A stretch of DNA of 55,104 nt from Pseudomonadota bacterium (lineage in GTDB: Bacteria; Desulfobacterota; JADFVX01): the NCBI GenBank assembly GCA_015222755.1, contig JADFVX010000064.1, positions 1 to 55,104 on the forward strand, written 5' to 3'. Below the pieces are notes generated by a model that was not told the origin of the DNA, did not search any database, and was given only the letters and a program-made list of their open reading frames with translations. Position numbers and translations under genes: made by a program. Of this stretch, positions 8,208 to 16,688 are shown one piece after another (the stretch's first letter is position 1; the number at the start of each line of letters is the position of its first letter).

Positions 8208-8972
8208 ATGGGTAAGAAAATAGCAATAGCCAACCAGAAGGGGGGCGTTGGAAAGACAACAACCGCCGTCAACCTTGCTGCCTCTCTTGCTGTTGCAGAG
8301 AAAAAGACCCTGCTTGTCGATATTGATCCGCAGGGTAATGCCTGTAGCGGCACTGGTATCGACAAGGAAAGTCTTGAGTCCACCCTCTACGATGTCATAA
8401 TCGGCGATACACCTATTAAAGAGATAATTAAAAAGACGGAGCTTTCCCACCTTGATATCGCCCCGTCAAATGCCGATCTGGCAGGAGCGGAAGTGGAACT
8501 TGTGGGGGCCTTCGCCCGAGAAGGCAAACTCAAGGCCGCCCTCGAAGAGATCTCGGACGAGTACGATTATATAGTGATAGACTGTCCCCCCTCACTGGGC
8601 CTTCTAACGGTAAACTCCCTGACTGCATCGGATTCAGTGCTTATACCCCTGCAATGTGAGTTTTATGCTATGGAAGGGCTTAGCCAGCTTGTCCGCACTG
8701 TAGATCTGATAAAGCAACACCTGAATCCGGAGCTATATATAGAAGGTATATTGCTGACCATGTTTGATAAGCGGAACAATATCTCACATCAGGTAGCCCA
8801 GGATGTAAAGGAGCACTTCGAGGGGAAGGTTTTTAAAGCGATGATTCCAAGAAACGTCAAGTTAAGCGAGAGTCCAAGCTTCGGCAAGCCTGTGCTGCTA
8901 TACGATATAGGCTGTACAGGTGCTTCCAGCTATCTGGATCTTGCAAAAGAGATAATGTACAGGAGAGATTGA
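8208..8972 (+). CDS. parA: Chromosome-partitioning ATPase ParA (Soj)
   Basis: A 254-residue Walker-type ATPase starting at ATG 8208; upstream in-frame ATGs give an uncharacteristic leader. It opens directly with the deviant Walker A KGGVGKTT, then DIDPQGNA and IDCPPSLGLLTVNSL (Walker B region). ParA dimers bind DNA with ATP and are driven off by ParB, moving ParB-parS complexes during chromosome segregation. The stop overlaps the ParB start (TGATG), indicating translational coupling. A parS site (TGTTTCACGTGAAACA in most bacteria) was not found by reading the window. Confidence 0.95.
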   Translation: MGKKIAIANQKGGVGKTTTAVNLAASLAVAEKKTLLVDIDPQGNACSGTGIDKESLESTLYDVIIGDTPIKEIIKKTELSHLDIAPSNADLAGAEVELVGAFAREGKLKAALEEISDEYDYIVIDCPPSLGLLTVNSLTASDSVLIPLQCEFYAMEGLSQLVRTVDLIKQHLNPELYIEGILLTMFDKRNNISHQVAQDVKEHFEGKVFKAMIPRNVKLSESPSFGKPVLLYDIGCTGASSYLDLAKEIMYRRD

Positions 8973-9838
8973 TGGCAGGGGGAAAAAAGAGAAGGGCTCT
9001 TGGAAAAGGGCTTGGGGCACTTTTACCGACAGGCGACGCTGCTGTATCGATTTCGGGGAAACGTGTATTTATGCAATGTCCCATAGAAAAGATCACCCCA
9101 AACCCTTACCAGCCAAGGAAGATTTTTGATGAGACGGCCCTTGCTGAGCTTGTAAGCTCAGTCAAGGAGAAGGGAGTGTTGCAGCCGCTTATAGTCCGCA
9201 GTGCCGGAAATGATTCCTTTGAACTTATAGCGGGTGAAAGGCGCTGGCGGGCGGCACAAAAGGCAGGCCTGAAAGAGGTTCCTGTTGTTATAAAAGATGT
9301 TTCAGACCGCGAAAGCCTTGAAATAGCCATAATTGAAAATATCCAGCGTGCGGAACTAAACCCCGTTGAAGAGGCTGAAGGGTATAAACGTCTTATGGAT
9401 GAATTTTCCTATACACAGGAAGAGCTTGCCGGAAAGGTCGGTAAGGAAAGGGCCACCGTAAGCAATCACCTGCGCATCCTTAAACTGCCTGAAGAGGTCA
9501 AAAAAGATATCGCCGATGGACTGCTGGCTCTGGGACATGCCAAGGCCCTGCTGGGTCTTGAAGGAAATGTTGAAATAATTGAGGCAAAAAATGCGGTTAT
9601 CAAAAAGGGGATGTCTGTCCGTGAGACAGAGGCGCTTGTAAAAAGGACAAGGCAGGGAGGCCGGAAGAAAAAAACTACGGCGACGCCTGATAACGATCTT
9701 GCAGGTCTCGAAGAGCGCCTGAAAAGACATTTCGGGACTAAGGTTCGTATAGCAAGGTCAGGGGAAAAAGGTAAAGTGGAGATAAATTTTTATTCAAATG
9801 AGGAACTTGACCGTCTGATTGAAATTATTGGGGCATAA
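8972..9838 (+). CDS. parB: Chromosome-partitioning protein ParB (Spo0J)
   Basis: A 288-residue protein with the ParB/Srx nuclease-like domain: NPYQPRKIF near residue 30 and the CTP-binding motif GERRWRA near 90. ENIQRAELNP follows, then a helix-turn-helix DNA-binding region (TQEELAGKVGKERATVSNHL) and a C-terminal dimerisation region after a basic Lys/Arg linker (QGGRKKKT). It binds parS, loads CTP and spreads as a clamp to partner with ParA. ATG 8972 has AGGAGA at 8961-8966 and overlaps the ParA stop by one base. Confidence 0.95.
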   Translation: MAGGKKRRALGKGLGALLPTGDAAVSISGKRVFMQCPIEKITPNPYQPRKIFDETALAELVSSVKEKGVLQPLIVRSAGNDSFELIAGERRWRAAQKAGLKEVPVVIKDVSDRESLEIAIIENIQRAELNPVEEAEGYKRLMDEFSYTQEELAGKVGKERATVSNHLRILKLPEEVKKDIADGLLALGHAKALLGLEGNVEIIEAKNAVIKKGMSVRETEALVKRTRQGGRKKKTTATPDNDLAGLEERLKRHFGTKVRIARSGEKGKVEINFYSNEELDRLIEIIGA

Positions 9839-9859
9839 TTCAACAAAGGGAGAAAAATT

Positions 9860-10261
9860 ATGGCGAAAAAAGATGCGGTAAGCATAGAGACCGGTGAAAT
9901 CAATGCATTTTTGGGCAAGGGCTCAGAGTTCAATGGAAAGCTGGCCTTTGAAGGTACAGTAAGACTTGATGGCAAGTTTTCCGGGGAGATATTCAGCCCG
10001 GGCATACTGATAATAGGGGAAAGCGCTATAATAAAGGCTGATATCCATGTAAATACAATGATCCTGAGTGGAGAGTTGACAGGAAACATAGATGCAAAAT
10101 CCAGGGTTGAGATACATGCACCGGGGAAGGTATACGGTAATATAGCCTCACCTGTACTGGTCATAGATGAAGGTGTTATATTCGAGGGAAGCTGTACCAT
10201 GAAGTCTTCTGAAGACAAAAAAGTATCAGTCCTTGAGAGAAAGGAAGAGGAAAGGGCATAA
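9860..10261 (+). CDS. Bactofilin (polymer-forming cytoskeletal protein)
   Basis: A 133-residue protein that is almost wholly a bactofilin domain. It has a short N-terminal tail (MAKKDAVSIETGEINAFLGK) and then repeated short beta strands of the right-handed beta-helix: GSEFNGKLAFEGTVRLDGKFSGEIFS and onward, with regular Gly/Val/Ile spacing. Bactofilins polymerise without nucleotide and scaffold cell-wall enzymes or chromosome-segregation factors. The gene begins 21 bp after parB. Bactofilin-ParAB links are known from myxobacteria, so a role in anchoring segregation proteins is plausible here, though inferred from neighbourhood only. Confidence 0.88.
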   Translation: MAKKDAVSIETGEINAFLGKGSEFNGKLAFEGTVRLDGKFSGEIFSPGILIIGESAIIKADIHVNTMILSGELTGNIDAKSRVEIHAPGKVYGNIASPVLVIDEGVIFEGSCTMKSSEDKKVSVLERKEEERA

Positions 10262-10276
10262 TAGTCTTAGTAGCCA

Positions 10277-10759
10277 GTGCCTGAGATCAGAAAAAACATC
10301 TTCTCCCTGAAAAGGGAAACGGAGAATATACTCGCCGAAGTAGCAGGGGCTCCCTACACCTATGACAGTGTAGAGCAGGGGGCCTCGAAACTTATAGGGC
10401 TGGGAGAAGGAGCCCTTCCCTTTGTAGTGAAATACCTTGAAGGCACCGGGGACTCCTCTACCACAGAAAAGCTCCTGCATCTCATAGAGCTTCTTAACGA
10501 CCATAGTTATACAGACATTCTACGCCGTTTTCTTTACAGGCGTCCCGCCTCCCAGGATATAAAGCTTGAATACCTGGCAACACTGAAAAGCTACGAGACT
10601 CTTCACAATAGCGACCTTCAGCATTTTTTTGAAAATACGGAAACCACCTTTTTTGCCTGGGTGGAAAGGTCCTCGTCGACTACCATGACAGGGAGTTCAG
10701 GGCCATCTCTCTGCTGGAAGAATTCCTTACAGGAGGGGAGGGGAAGGCAGGCCTTTTAA
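10277..10759 (+). CDS. HEAT-like repeat protein, N-terminal part (frameshifted gene)
   Basis: A GTG-started frame 15 bp after the bactofilin gene. The first ~125 residues look like helical HEAT-type repeats (ASKLIGLGEGALPFVVKYL, EKLLHLIELLNDHSYTDIL). The last ~35 residues are low-quality sequence (SSSTTMTGSSGPSL), which is the wrong frame. At about 10646-10656 (a run of six T) the coding signal passes to the -1 frame, which reads on as DYHDREFRAISLLEEFL into the C-terminal part. The intact gene would be 10277-11835, about 519 residues. The product is not recognised; the position after parAB-bactofilin suggests a cytoskeletal or segregation partner. Confidence 0.55.
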   Translation: MPEIRKNIFSLKRETENILAEVAGAPYTYDSVEQGASKLIGLGEGALPFVVKYLEGTGDSSTTEKLLHLIELLNDHSYTDILRRFLYRRPASQDIKLEYLATLKSYETLHNSDLQHFFENTETTFFAWVERSSSTTMTGSSGPSLCWKNSLQEGRGRQAF

Positions 10760-10833
10760 AGACCTTAGTTGAAAGATCCGGGAAGAAAGCCATACCTCTG
10801 CTGTCAGATCTTGCATATAGCGACAATAAAGAA

Positions 10834-11835
10834 GTGGCCAATGCATCCATAACTGAACTCGGGAGAATGGGCGCTCCTGCGGCAATCGCAGAGCTAAAGG
10901 AAATATGTGCATATTCATGGCACGGTGAATCGGCAAATCAGGCCCAAAGGGCACTTCGCAGGCGTGCTTTTTCAGGGATTGATGATTCGAATATAGCTGC
11001 CGGCCCACCTTCAGACCTTTCTCCAGAGCGCTGCGAGGTCTTTATCAGCCCCGTGGACAGTCAGGGAGATGCTACACTTTGCCTTATTGTGGAAGGAAAG
11101 GATGAAAGGTCAGAAGCCCTTTGTATAACATACAATGATGAGGTGGGTATTATAGATGCCTATGGATCAAGGCGGATCAAAAAAAAGGAAATATTACAGA
11201 TGATTGATGAGATTAAGACTGAAGAGGCGGCCTTTGTTCAGGTAGATTCAGACTACTTCCTTCAGCTTCTCAACAATGCGCTCTCTCTCAACGAAAAGTA
11301 TGATTTTCCACTCCCGCTGGAGCTTTGTTACCGCAAGGATATGCTTAAGGGCCACCTTGCTCCAAGCCCGTTTACACCCGGCTTCCGCCTATCCCTGCTC
11401 CGCAGAATAAGGAAGGACTCTTCGCTACTAAAAAGAGGGGCCGAGATTCTTGAGAAAGACGCCTTTGCAGAGTGGCCCCTGTCTTCTTACTCCTCCTTTG
11501 ACTATGCAGAACAGTGGATTTATACTAAAGTGGGAAGGCCCCTTTCCCTAATGGACAATGCCTGCATCAAGCAGTTTAGCCTTGAGGTATTACTACCGAA
11601 TAAAGGATTGATAAGTAAAAGGCTCACATTTGCAGCGTATTTCCTTGAAAAAATGGGAGATATTGACGGCGTAGAGCTGAGTCTTGCATCTGCACTTGAG
11701 TTGCACTCAAAGAGGGGCAGACAATTTATAGAAATACCCTTCATAAAGGAACTTGCCAAAAAGAGCATTGAATACTGCGCCACACAAATAAGCGAGGGCA
11801 GTGACCCTAGAGAATACTATGAAGACATCGACTAA
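10834..11835 (+). CDS. HEAT-like repeat protein, C-terminal part (same gene, after the frameshift)
   Basis: Continuation of the gene that begins at 10277. Coding-like sequence in this frame already begins near 10650 (LLKTLVERSGKKAIPLLSDLAYSDNKEV), so the GTG at 10834 is only the first convenient start. One further HEAT-like repeat (VANASITELGRMGAPAAIAELKEI) is followed by about 260 residues I do not recognise, with an acidic DEVGIIDAYG segment and helical content. The end overlaps the bioB start by 17 bp. Either a genuine disrupted gene, a sequencing slip in the T run, or a programmed -1 shift would explain the split. Confidence 0.6.
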   Translation: MANASITELGRMGAPAAIAELKEICAYSWHGESANQAQRALRRRAFSGIDDSNIAAGPPSDLSPERCEVFISPVDSQGDATLCLIVEGKDERSEALCITYNDEVGIIDAYGSRRIKKKEILQMIDEIKTEEAAFVQVDSDYFLQLLNNALSLNEKYDFPLPLELCYRKDMLKGHLAPSPFTPGFRLSLLRRIRKDSSLLKRGAEILEKDAFAEWPLSSYSSFDYAEQWIYTKVGRPLSLMDNACIKQFSLEVLLPNKGLISKRLTFAAYFLEKMGDIDGVELSLASALELHSKRGRQFIEIPFIKELAKKSIEYCATQISEGSDPREYYEDID

Positions 11836-12847
11836 AAAGGCTAAAATCCTGGACCTAAATATTGGACTACCCTACATAACTTCACTTGAAGAAAGGGTTT
11901 TAAGTGGCGGGGTTGTCAGCGAGGATGAAGCGCTTTCTCTTATAAGGCTGGAGGGAGAAGATATCTATAACCTTATGGCCTCTGCCAACAGGATCAGGAA
12001 CCACTTCAAGGGAAACAGCGTAAACCTCTGCTCCATTGTAAATGCCAAATCGGGGCTTTGCCCTGAGGATTGCTCCTTTTGCGGCCAGTCGGCGCATTTT
12101 GAGACGAAGGCCCCTGTTTATGACATGATCGAACCGGAGAAAATTATCGCGGCAGCTAGAAAAGCGAAGGAGATGAAATCCCGCGAGTTCAGCATCGTTA
12201 CCAGCGGTAAGGCCGTAGAAGAGGGAGAAGAACTGGAAAGGCTCTGCACTGCGCTGGAGCAGATTAAAAGTGAGGGAGGCCTGGAAAGATGCGCCTCCCT
12301 TGGGATCATGTCCAGGGAGTCCCTTGTAAAGCTAAAAGATGCAGGGCTGGAAAGTTTCCACCACAACCTTGAGACGGCGCGGAGCTTCTTCCCTAATATC
12401 TGCAGCACCCATGAATATGAAGACGATGTAAATACGATCCGCATGGCGAAGGAGGTCGGCTTCGAGACCTGCTGCGGCGGCATATTCGGTCTTGGCGAAT
12501 CTCTGGAGCAGCGGGTAGAGATGGCACTTACCCTTCGCGACATCGATGTCGACTCCATACCCCTTAACTTCCTGAACCCCATCAAGGGAACGGCGCTGGA
12601 AAATCGCCCCACAGTTCCCCCGATGGAGGGCCTGAAGACCATTGCCGTCTACCGCTTTCTTCTGCCTGAAAAAGATATCATCGTCTCAGGCGGTAGGGAG
12701 GTAACCTTCCGTGACCTGCAGCCCATGATCTTCACCGCCGGTGCAAACGGCACACTGATAGGTAACTACCTGACGACGCAAGGCTCGGAACCTGAGCGGG
12801 TTCTGACCATGATCCGTGACCTCGGCCTTGAGCCGGCGGGCTACTGA
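11819..12847 (+). CDS. bioB: Biotin synthase
   Basis: A 342-residue radical SAM enzyme that inserts sulfur into dethiobiotin. The 4Fe-4S cysteines are in CPEDCSFC, followed by GQSAHF. Other family marks are YHHNLET-like FHHNLETA, CCGGIFGLGES, the IPLNFLNPI.GT strand that borders the active site, and SGGREV near the C-terminus. ATG 11819 fits the family length; a GTG at 11801 is possible. It overlaps the HEAT-like gene by 17 bp. No other biotin gene is in the window. Confidence 0.95.
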   Translation: MKTSTKKAKILDLNIGLPYITSLEERVLSGGVVSEDEALSLIRLEGEDIYNLMASANRIRNHFKGNSVNLCSIVNAKSGLCPEDCSFCGQSAHFETKAPVYDMIEPEKIIAAARKAKEMKSREFSIVTSGKAVEEGEELERLCTALEQIKSEGGLERCASLGIMSRESLVKLKDAGLESFHHNLETARSFFPNICSTHEYEDDVNTIRMAKEVGFETCCGGIFGLGESLEQRVEMALTLRDIDVDSIPLNFLNPIKGTALENRPTVPPMEGLKTIAVYRFLLPEKDIIVSGGREVTFRDLQPMIFTAGANGTLIGNYLTTQGSEPERVLTMIRDLGLEPAGY

Positions 12848-12899
12848 GGTAGGATCTATTTAGTCGCTTGGGGTTGAATTTCCCGTAGCTTGCCAGAGC

Positions 12900-12971
12900 A
12901 TGTCATTCCCGGCTTGGTCGGAAATCCAGAGATCAAATCCCCCCTAGCCCCTTTTTGCTAAAGAAGGGGCT
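12900..12971. repeat. Intergenic repeat-like sequence between convergent bioB and terB-like genes
   Basis: Contains TCATTCCCGGCTTGGTCGG followed by a GC-rich hairpin at 12946-12971 (AGCCCCTT paired with AAGGGGCT). Sequences of this style are common dispersed intergenic repeats in related genomes (recollection, not searched). The hairpin may also end transcription from both sides, but there is no clear T-run. Confidence 0.4.
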
Positions 12972-13065
12972 GTGTGAAAATCATATCTAATCTGCTTTTA
13001 TCCGCACCCTGTCGGGCATAAGTTCTACTAACCTTCGCAATTGCTTAGAAAGTAGAGCTTTATGT

Positions 13066-13524
13066 CTATTTTCTTCCCAGCACACGCAGCTTGGCGTCTA
13101 TCATCTCGCGGTGTCTCAGGTTAAGAAGGTTTGCAATCTTTTTAACAAGGTAGTCTTCATGCTTATCCAGTTTTCCATCGGCATAAATGACGCGCCATAC
13201 AAGCTCCATCAGCTTGATCTTTTCATCAGGACTATAGTTAGTATTTATGAGGCTGGTAAACTGCCAAAGATCGACACTCGCCTTTAGTTCCAGTTCCGCC
13301 ATTTCCACCAGTTCCTGCGCAACTTCATCTGCAAGGCCGAACTCTTTTTTCAAAAGGGAGATTATGCGCTCGCCTTCCTCTTCACTGAATTCATCATCCA
13401 CCCTGGCCATCTCTACAAGGAGCGCCGATGCGGCCACTTGTATCCGCCTGTCGGCATCCGGGCCGGCTTCAAGGCCTTCCTCGGAAATGTTTTTGTTGAA
13501 AAAATCCTTTATTTTGTCAATCAA
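13066..13524 (-). CDS. TerB-like protein
   Basis: A 152-residue soluble helical protein of the TerB (tellurite-resistance B) superfamily: AASALLVEMARVDDEFSEEE near residue 30 and LVWRVIYADGKLDKHEDYLVKKI near 115 are the two acidic helical metal-binding-like segments of the fold. It starts at TTG 13524, overlapping the rmuC stop (TTGA), with GGAGG upstream inside rmuC. Isolated TerB proteins are widespread and mostly uncharacterised, so real tellurite resistance should not be assumed. It is the last gene of the sigma-54 regulator-rmuC-terB operon. Confidence 0.75.
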   Translation of the reverse strand: MIDKIKDFFNKNISEEGLEAGPDADRRIQVAASALLVEMARVDDEFSEEEGERIISLLKKEFGLADEVAQELVEMAELELKASVDLWQFTSLINTNYSPDEKIKLMELVWRVIYADGKLDKHEDYLVKKIANLLNLRHREMIDAKLRVLGRK

Positions 13525-14921
13525 TTTGCTTCCTCCACATCTTCTATTAGTTTTTCTTCCCCGGTAGCACTATCGGTGAGTTGCTCAGAAAGCACCTTCT
13601 TTGTTTTGACTCCAAGCTTCCTTATATCCTCCGTCCTTTTTATCAGGTTTCCCTTCCCCCTGGATAGACGGTCAAATGCTGTAGTATAGGATTCTTTAGC
13701 TCTGTCAATATTCTTCCCGACATTTTCAAGAGAATCGACAAAGCCATGAAACTTGTCATAGAGATCGCCCGCCTTTTTGGCTATCTCCTTTGCGTTCTGG
13801 GTCTGCTGCTCGTAGCGCCAGATATTATGAATCGTCTTAAGAGTGACAAGGAGTGTGCTGGGTGACACAATGACGATGTTCTTGTCAAATGCCTCGCTGA
13901 ACACTTCCCTGTCGTTTTCTATGGCCGTCATGAATGCAGGCTCTATCGGTATAAACATGAGGACATAGTCGAGGCAGCGGATCTCATCAAGGTCTTCGTA
14001 ATTCTTTCCACTTAATTCTCTTATATGGTTCCTGATACTGGCTATATGCTCCTTCAGGGCAGTAGATTTTTGTGCTTCATCTTCGGCAGACTGGTAGCGT
14101 TCATAGGCGACAAGGCTCACCTTTGAATCAACTACTACATCCCTGTTATCAGGAAGCCGCACGATTGCATCGGGCCTCTTCCTGCCGCCTTCATCATCCT
14201 TGAATGTCAGTTGTGTTTCGTACTCGTGCCCCTTGCGAAGACCCGACTCCTCAAAGACCCTGTCCAGAACCACCTCACCCCAGGTGCCCTGTGTCTTTAC
14301 ATCACCCTTCAAGGCATGGGTAAGGTTGACGGCATCCTTGCTTATCTGCTCATTCAGGTCCTTCAGGCTTTTTACCTGCTCGTAAAGAGCGGTCCTGTCT
14401 TTAGACTCCTTCAGGTAAACATCTTCAACCTTGCTCTTAAAATCTGAAAGCTGGGTCTTTAAGGGGTTGAGTATGGCGTCTATATTTTCCTTGTTCTTTA
14501 TGGTGAATTTACTGCTATTTTCTTCAAATATCCTGTTTGACAGATTTTCAAAGGCTGCCTTCAGCTTATCTTCCGCCTCGTTCAGCATCCTGAATTTTTC
14601 TTTAGACTCTACAAGGGAGGTCTCCAGTGCAGAGACCTCTTTTTCAAGAGCTGTATTTGTTTCAGCCAAAACGTCGTTCTTTGACCTTGCCCCTGCAAGC
14701 TCTCCCTCAAGTTTAAGACCCTGCGAGACCTTTTCTTCAAGCCTTGCATTTTTATAGCGCAGGTCGTCCCTTTCTTCAGTGAGAGTTTTTTCCTTATCTC
14801 TCGACTCATCCAACTGTTTTTCATATATAGAGGACTTGCCCTTGAGGAGTATCTGAGAAAAAATATAACCCGCTGCAAGGCCGGCTATTAAAGCTATTAT
14901 TCCTAGCGTAATTATTTCCAT
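13521..14921 (-). CDS. rmuC: RmuC family DNA recombination protein
   Basis: A 466-residue protein. An N-terminal membrane helix (MEIITLGIIALIAGLAAGYI) leads into ~130 residues of coiled coil. The conserved RmuC nuclease-like core follows: GTWGEVVLDRVFEESGL, RKRPDAIVRLPDNRDVVVDSK, DYVLMFIPIEPAF and the C-terminal KAGDLYDKFHGFVDSLENVG. RmuC limits inversions at short inverted repeats, probably as an anchored endonuclease. ATG 14921 has AAGGAG upstream and lies 2 bp from the stop of the preceding gene. Confidence 0.92.
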   Translation of the reverse strand: MEIITLGIIALIAGLAAGYIFSQILLKGKSSIYEKQLDESRDKEKTLTEERDDLRYKNARLEEKVSQGLKLEGELAGARSKNDVLAETNTALEKEVSALETSLVESKEKFRMLNEAEDKLKAAFENLSNRIFEENSSKFTIKNKENIDAILNPLKTQLSDFKSKVEDVYLKESKDRTALYEQVKSLKDLNEQISKDAVNLTHALKGDVKTQGTWGEVVLDRVFEESGLRKGHEYETQLTFKDDEGGRKRPDAIVRLPDNRDVVVDSKVSLVAYERYQSAEDEAQKSTALKEHIASIRNHIRELSGKNYEDLDEIRCLDYVLMFIPIEPAFMTAIENDREVFSEAFDKNIVIVSPSTLLVTLKTIHNIWRYEQQTQNAKEIAKKAGDLYDKFHGFVDSLENVGKNIDRAKESYTTAFDRLSRGKGNLIKRTEDIRKLGVKTKKVLSEQLTDSATGEEKLIEDVEEAN

Positions 14922-14923
14922 GA

Positions 14924-16267
14924 CTACTCCTTCTCTATCCCCAGTTCCTTCATCTTGCGCCATAGAGTAGTCCGGCTTATCTTCAGGCGCCTGGCGCAGG
15001 CCTGCAATTTCCAGCCGCTCTCCTCAAGGGCGCGAAGGATGGTCTCTCTCTCCAGCTCCTTTAAAGGCTCCTCACTATCCATGGCCCTGCCTATCATGTC
15101 TACACTCTGAAGCTCCTTCGGCAGGTGTTCCGGCGTAATGGTCTTTCCCCGGCACCTGACAAAGGCGTGTTCTATAATATGCTCCAGCTCTCGTATATTG
15201 CCGGGGTAGCTGTAATCCATAAGCAGTTCAAGGGCACGGGGCGAGAGATTGTTTACTTCCATGTTCATCTCTTTGTTGAATTTTGCAAGAAAGTGCTTGA
15301 CCAGAAGGGGTATGTCATCTTTCCGTTCACGCAGAGGTGGCAGTACAATGGGCACTACCTTCAGGCGGTAGTAAAGGTCCTCTCTGAACTCACCTGACTC
15401 GACGGCCTCTTTGAGGTTCTTGTTTGTTGCCGCCACAAGCCGCACATCCACCTTGAGAGGATTTGTTCCGCCCACCCTCTCAAACTCTCCTTCCTGTAGC
15501 ACGCGCAACAGCTTTACCTGCGTCTGCAGGCTTATTTCCCCTATCTCGTCGAGAAAGAGTGTCCCGTTATGTGCCAGTTCAAAACGCCCCGGCTTGTCCG
15601 CTATGGCCCCCGTAAAGGCACCCTTCACATGGCCGAAGAGTTCGCTTTCCAAGACTCCTTCTGCGAGGGCAGCACAGTTGAGCTTTATGAAAGGCTTAGA
15701 TGCACGGGGTGAATTGTGGTGGATTGCATTGGCGATAAGTTCCTTGCCGGTACCGCTTTCCCCTTCAATAAGTACGCTTGATTTTGTGGGTGCCACTTCA
15801 TGGAGCAGTTCATAGACTTCATGCATACGGTAGTTTTTACCGATAACGTTTTTAAGGGCATAGCGGTCTTTTAGTTCGCTTTTGAGTTCATTTATTAGTG
15901 TTACATCGCGGAATATCTCGGCGCCGCCAACTATCTTGCCGTCCTGGTCCTTGATTACGGCCGTATTGATGCTAAGGGTGACCTTTTTATCCCCCCGGCC
16001 CAGTACAGCCTCATAATTATATATATGCTCCCCCGTCTTGATGGTGTTCATCACAAGGCAGCCCATAGAACATGCAGAATGACCCACCACATCCCTGCAG
16101 TTTTCACCACAGACGATATCACTCTCACCTGTCCGGCCAAGTATCTCCCTCGCGGCATGGTTCATAAACAGCACCTTATGGTCCAGGCCCAGGACTACGA
16201 CACCATCGGCAATACCGTTAAGTATTGCGTCGCTGTTCAGGCTGGTTAATATTTCTCCCTTGTCCAT
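14924..16267 (-). CDS. Sigma-54-dependent regulator with PAS sensor domain
   Basis: A 447-residue NtrC-type activator. ATG 16267 with AAGGAGAT is preferred over a long unlikely N-terminal extension. A PAS domain (about 10-115; ILNGIADGVVVLGLDHKVLFMNHAAREILG, with cysteines CGENCRDVVGHSACSMGC) precedes the AAA+ domain: Walker A GESGTGKE, the sigma-54 contact loop GAFTGA, Walker B GTLFLDEIGEI and VGGTNPLKVDVRLVAATN. A Fis-type helix-turn-helix closes the protein. The six cysteines in the PAS domain could bind a metal or Fe-S cluster. A perfect palindrome upstream suggests autoregulation. Target promoters are not evident in the window. Confidence 0.9.
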   Translation of the reverse strand: MDKGEILTSLNSDAILNGIADGVVVLGLDHKVLFMNHAAREILGRTGESDIVCGENCRDVVGHSACSMGCLVMNTIKTGEHIYNYEAVLGRGDKKVTLSINTAVIKDQDGKIVGGAEIFRDVTLINELKSELKDRYALKNVIGKNYRMHEVYELLHEVAPTKSSVLIEGESGTGKELIANAIHHNSPRASKPFIKLNCAALAEGVLESELFGHVKGAFTGAIADKPGRFELAHNGTLFLDEIGEISLQTQVKLLRVLQEGEFERVGGTNPLKVDVRLVAATNKNLKEAVESGEFREDLYYRLKVVPIVLPPLRERKDDIPLLVKHFLAKFNKEMNMEVNNLSPRALELLMDYSYPGNIRELEHIIEHAFVRCRGKTITPEHLPKELQSVDMIGRAMDSEEPLKELERETILRALEESGWKLQACARRLKISRTTLWRKMKELGIEKE

Positions 16268-16295
16268 CTTATCTCCTTGAGTGGGATTATACCTG

Positions 16296-16334
16296 TCAAT
16301 ACACAATGTTTCAATATGAAACATTGTGTATTGA
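16296..16334 (-). promoter_or_regulatory. Perfect 39-bp palindrome, probable operator of the sigma-54 regulator operon
   Basis: Two 18-base arms (TCAATACACAATGTTTCA and its exact complement) are separated by ATA. On the minus strand the palindrome ends 4 bp before a TATAAT (16291-16286), and the start codon follows 18 bp later, so it covers the -35 region. The core TGTTTCA-ATA-TGAAACA resembles parS but has three central bases instead of CG. An autoregulatory binding site for the neighbouring Fis-type regulator is the simplest reading. Confidence 0.65.
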
Positions 16335-16485
16335 TATATCGTAGGGTCCATATCTTGAAATAACCTGCTCAAGGGACTACGATGTTTTTTTGGGCGGGGT
16401 CGGGCCGGAATATTGTTGTGCAAGTAAAGAGTTGTTGCCATGGTTTTGCTGGAGCGTGGGAAGCATCCCTCCTTTAGCTATTGGG

Positions 16486-16502
16486 GCTGACCCTATTTTC
16501 TT
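16486..16502 (+). repeat. Short direct repeat, left copy
   Basis: GCTGACCCTATTTTCTT, repeated with one mismatch at 19062-19078. The two copies flank the L,D-transpeptidase/peptidase pair in the same orientation. Confidence 0.4.
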
Positions 16503-16688
16503 CCCATGTTCAAGTTGCAAAATAAAAGAGAAGCGCAGCCTTTCTTCCCCTTATTTTCTTCAAAGATATTTAAAAAGTGGGTATGCATTTCTATGCCCGA
16601 CAGATATGCACCCCAGGGATATAATCCTGTCTATTCCTGTCTAACTTACCGGAAGTCTGATATATTCTTTTAGAGGAGATATCTATCC

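Larger units (their letters stand above)
16268..16688. other. Divergent intergenic region with palindromic operator
   Basis: Separates the sigma-54 regulator from the L,D-transpeptidase gene. Near the regulator it holds a TATAAT-like -10 (minus strand, 16286-16291) and the 39-bp palindrome at 16296-16334. Further right there is a 17-bp motif at 16486-16502 that recurs at 19062-19078. No coding signal is convincing. Confidence 0.6.

Noticed and set aside
16296..16334. Palindrome as a parS site for ParB
   Set aside because: The core has three central bases (ATA) where parS has CG, so the half-site spacing is off by one, and its place at a promoter with 18-bp arms fits an operator better.
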